Shown one piece after another: positions 63,501 to 64,000 of a stretch of DNA of 64,000 nucleotides (its first letter is position 1; each line of letters begins with the position of its first letter). The DNA comes from Aphrocallistes beatrix (lineage: Eukaryota; Porifera; Hexactinellida; Sceptrulophora; Aphrocallistidae): positions 5,692,857 through 5,756,856 of the forward strand of contig OY725491.1 of assembly GCA_963281255.1 (NCBI GenBank), given 5' to 3'. The notes under the pieces were generated by a model. That model did not search any database, was not told the origin of the DNA, and worked only from the letters and a program-made list of their open reading frames with translations. The position numbers were made by a program, and so were the translations under genes.

Positions 63501-64000
63501 CAAACTTGACACTTTTGAGCTCCAAATTTTGGAGTAATTGGTATGTAATTATTTAAGATTTTATAAGAAATGTTTTTTGTGTAATGAGTTGAGCTCATTT
63601 CTATGCTAGAAGGGTGCTAGATTTCATTTATGGAGGCTAATTTGGAATACAATCAAGTGATCTTAGTCAAATTAACAAAGTAAAATTGGTTGTTGCAGAA
63701 CTTTTGAGACACCCTATATATATATAAATATACATTAATCGAGTTTTAATAGTAAGGATGAATACCTTTTGAGTATGCTACTCAATCAAGGATTTTTTGA
63801 GTTAGGAATTTATACAGATCATAAAATCATATAATGAACATAAATAACTCACTAGGTTCCTGGCATAATACGTTGACTGCAGTGCTTGAACTGCATGTTG
63901 AAGCATCTGATGGACAGGAGCATAGAGAAGATTCATTTCCAGTACAAGTATAACTATTTGGTGATATGGGATATGAAAGATTTTCAATGGTAACATGCCC
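42217..64000 (-). CDS. Receptor E: adhesion GPCR with at least 18 SRCR-type domains (5' end outside window)
   Basis: Inferred exons in transcript order: 63853->64000 (partial), 62048-62362, 61498-61797, 59660-59956, 59273-59587, 58768-59091, 57233-57544, 55217-55540, 54719-55030, 53605-53931, 53105-53416, 51712-52038, 50789-51100, 48609-48896, 48236-48547, 47752-48057, 47112-47420, 46393-47007, then 45736-46310 (Ig), 45261-45569 and 44749-44874 (GAIN-like), 43619-44117 (GPS, TM1-3), 42896-43519 (TM4-7), 42217-42527 (tail). In frame throughout: at least 2732 aa with this tail, or 2669 with the exon at 40407. Strict alternation of the two SRCR classes. Same receptor block as D, with a Thr/Pro stalk between SRCR and Ig. 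Four recent dyad duplications lie in the middle. I saw no internal signal peptide that would split it into two genes. Confidence 0.8.
42896..44117 (-). CDS. Receptor E GPS and seven helices (43619-44117 and 42896-43519)
   Basis: GPS: STCVFLNRTSWVSDGL then NCESSHLTSFAVFV, again only two canonical Cys. TM3 is LLHYTWLSVFTWTLCIGI. Donor of the first exon is ATAA|GTTAGT, less usual than the GTAAGT of the paralogues, but phase 1 fits. The second exon, 624 nt, has FGWGFPLLIPLITIAV, HCFLNIAGG, GLVLTPVLGLPWLILIF and FIIVNGAMGFIFFLVVVLRN. The 99-bp intron between them matches the position in D. Confidence 0.9.
44749..45569 (-). CDS. Receptor E GAIN-like exons (45261-45569 and 44749-44874)
   Basis: Phase 0-0 exons of 309 and 126 nt. 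First: QGEESTVATIPSALALTLNT to LSTDGKSLA. Second: IATSIVKRIEV to SGIVDLTEN, same length as in D and sharing GSDILTVALAGKSG. Confidence 0.75.
45736..46310 (-). CDS. Receptor E Ig domain and helical GAIN start
   Basis: 575 nt, phase 1 to 0. Ig pattern IECTATGDPTPDIYWSRD and VFYCVAENSAGRDVVSV; then helices (ALDDIMNELDEAETISDD ... TEKITDLLSSIVNGS). Closest to D. Confidence 0.85.
46393..47007 (-). CDS. Receptor E membrane-proximal SRCR exon with Thr/Pro-rich stalk
   Basis: 615 nt, about twice the usual SRCR exon, still phase 1-1. The first half is a class 1 SRCR (GYVCDDGW, VVCKQLG, CNGNES, VSITC). The second half, about 46393-46710, encodes Thr, Pro, Ser and Ala almost only (STPTTPTTST units), a mucin-like stalk likely to be O-glycosylated. 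The DNA unit is 24 bp, with a higher-order 96-bp repeat (compare 46488 and 46584). Confidence 0.8.
47752..48057 (-). CDS. Receptor E SRCR exon with poly-tyrosine microsatellite
   Basis: Class 1 SRCR: WIAICYQRW, VACRQLGY, CFGNET, LNC. Between CRQLGY and CFGNE it has eight consecutive Tyr encoded by a TAC repeat (plus-strand GTA run, about 47877-47901). The exon at 62048-62362 has ten Tyr in the same loop. Confidence 0.75.
49312..49910 (-). repeat. R1 repeat in a receptor E intron
   Basis: Reverse-orientation copy: begins ACAAGCGC at the left, ends in ATCCTAGCA at the right, with the TTCGAAATCTAC and TTTCCATTTTTTT words of the other copies. Somewhat diverged. Confidence 0.65.
51210..51625. mobile_element. 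TA-flanked MITE in receptor E
   Basis: Left end TAGGGTGTCTCAAAAGTTCT, right end the diverged complement (GAACTTTTAGGACACTCTG), TA on both sides. Related, in opposite orientation, to 63125-63716. Units 2 and 3 keep the empty site (GATGAATTAAATAG near 53516). Confidence 0.75.
56297..57070 (-). repeat. R1 repeat, near full length, in receptor E unit 4
   Basis: Starts CAAGCGCGCTTCGCTTGC and ends CTAGCATTTTAATATATAAG; the mirror of 2629-3388. It interrupts the unit sequence between ATTAAACA and ATCATGCAA; unit 1 near 50495-50510 has the uninterrupted version. Confidence 0.75.
57648..58689. mobile_element. 1-kb foldback element in receptor E unit 4
   Basis: Ends CATAGCCTACTCTAATAA and its complement; arms of about 450 bp are inverted copies (compare AATGATATGATGACGAATCG near 58486 with the complement near 57825). 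Direct repeat GTCAGA flanks it (57641-57646 and 58690-58695). Units 2 and 3 have the empty site GTCAGATGAATT. No coding frame. Confidence 0.8.
60767..60960 (-). repeat. R2 repeat in a receptor E intron
   Basis: Has ACTCGATTAATGTATATATA beside a reversed GC-rich module (AAGCGCGCTTC, GCGGCTGACGGACACTTTGTG) and GGGAGATAGCATCTCTAAATATG, all as in 3540-3838. A further GC-rich end (GCCAGCCGCGCAGCGCAAGC) lies at 61098-61137. The rest of 59957-61497 shows nothing recognisable. Confidence 0.55.
62048..62362 (-). CDS. Receptor E SRCR exon with ten-tyrosine run
   Basis: Class 1 SRCR (WKLVCDYS, VICRSAGF, CLGNETS, IVTC). A TAC microsatellite (plus-strand GTA run, about 62168-62198) encodes ten Tyr in the loop before CLGNE. 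Phase 1-1, 315 nt. Confidence 0.75.
62700..63123 (-). repeat. R2 repeat in a receptor E intron
   Basis: GC-rich module with a GGACACAGTGTCC hairpin, then GGGAGATAACATCTCTAAATATG, and near 63040-63120 the reversed 'AAAATCAGCTTTCT...AATTCGTTACAGATAT' end seen at 3590-3640. Confidence 0.55.
63125..63716. mobile_element. TA-flanked MITE in receptor E
   Basis: Ends CAGGGTGTCTCAAAAGTTCTGC and its complement GCAGAACTTTTGAGACACCCT; TA on both sides. Longer relative of 51210-51625. Confidence 0.8.
63853..64000 (-). CDS. Receptor E class 2 SRCR exon, cut by the window edge
   Basis: Minus frame ends SYTCTGNESSLCSCPSDAS, STAVNVLCQEPS, with the Cys-x-Cys of class 2 and a donor ACCTA|GTGAGT in phase 1. 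It continues beyond 64000. A different open frame here (63802-63996) is a shadow. Confidence 0.75.

Noticed and set aside
63802..63996. Minus-strand frame beginning MLPLKIFHIP
   Set aside because: Another frame of the partial class 2 SRCR exon, which has the Cys pattern and the donor.
1..64000. CRISPR arrays, operons, ribosomal RNA or viral genes
   Set aside because: None seen; the tandem repeats are domain duplications or transposon ends, and genes have spliceosomal introns.

Overview
This window looks like animal nuclear DNA, AT-rich and intron-rich, with no bacterial features. It holds a cluster of adhesion-type G-protein-coupled receptors (aGPCRs) whose ectodomains carry an IgGFc-binding-type domain, fibronectin III, immunoglobulin and scavenger-receptor cysteine-rich (SRCR) domains. 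Large SRCR families joined to GPCRs and many short non-autonomous transposons suggest an early-branching invertebrate, most likely a demosponge. That placement is inference; no species marker is present.

Layout. (1) Plus strand, 1-23302: three tandem receptor copies spaced about 11.1 kb apart. Copy A is only a 3' end (1-1935) with a 5-bp frameshift in its cytoplasmic tail. Copies B (4297-12582, 8 exons, 1384 aa) and C (15403-23302, 8 exons, 1368 aa) appear intact: signal peptide, IgGFc-binding-type domain, FN3, Ig, GAIN-like region, GPS, 7TM, signalling tail. (2) Plus strand, 23920-25057: a two-exon unknown seven-helix membrane protein (F). (3) Minus strand, 38595-25751: receptor D, 23 exons and 2462 aa, with a signal peptide, 16 SRCR-type exons, Ig, GAIN-like region, GPS, 7TM and an acidic repeat tail. 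(4) Minus strand, 64000 to 42217 or 40407: receptor E, 5' end outside the window, at least 18 SRCR-type exons, a Thr/Pro-rich stalk, the same Ig-GAIN-GPS-7TM block, and two mutually exclusive-looking terminal tail exons.

The main result is modular. B, C, D and E share one membrane-proximal block with the same exon boundaries and phases (Ig exon 575 nt in B, D and E). Ectodomain exons upstream are all symmetric phase 1-1, and the tail exon always enters in phase 1, so ectodomains and tails can be exchanged without frame damage. I infer cell-surface recognition receptors with a common transduction unit, varied sensors and varied intracellular outputs.

Introns and spacers are rich in terminal-inverted-repeat elements. 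For several, a paralogous intron in the same window shows the empty site, so they inserted after the local duplications. Exon borders were worked out by eye from GT/AG sites, reading-frame continuity and comparison between paralogues; every exon chain closes in frame (copy A only after allowing for its 5-bp insertion).
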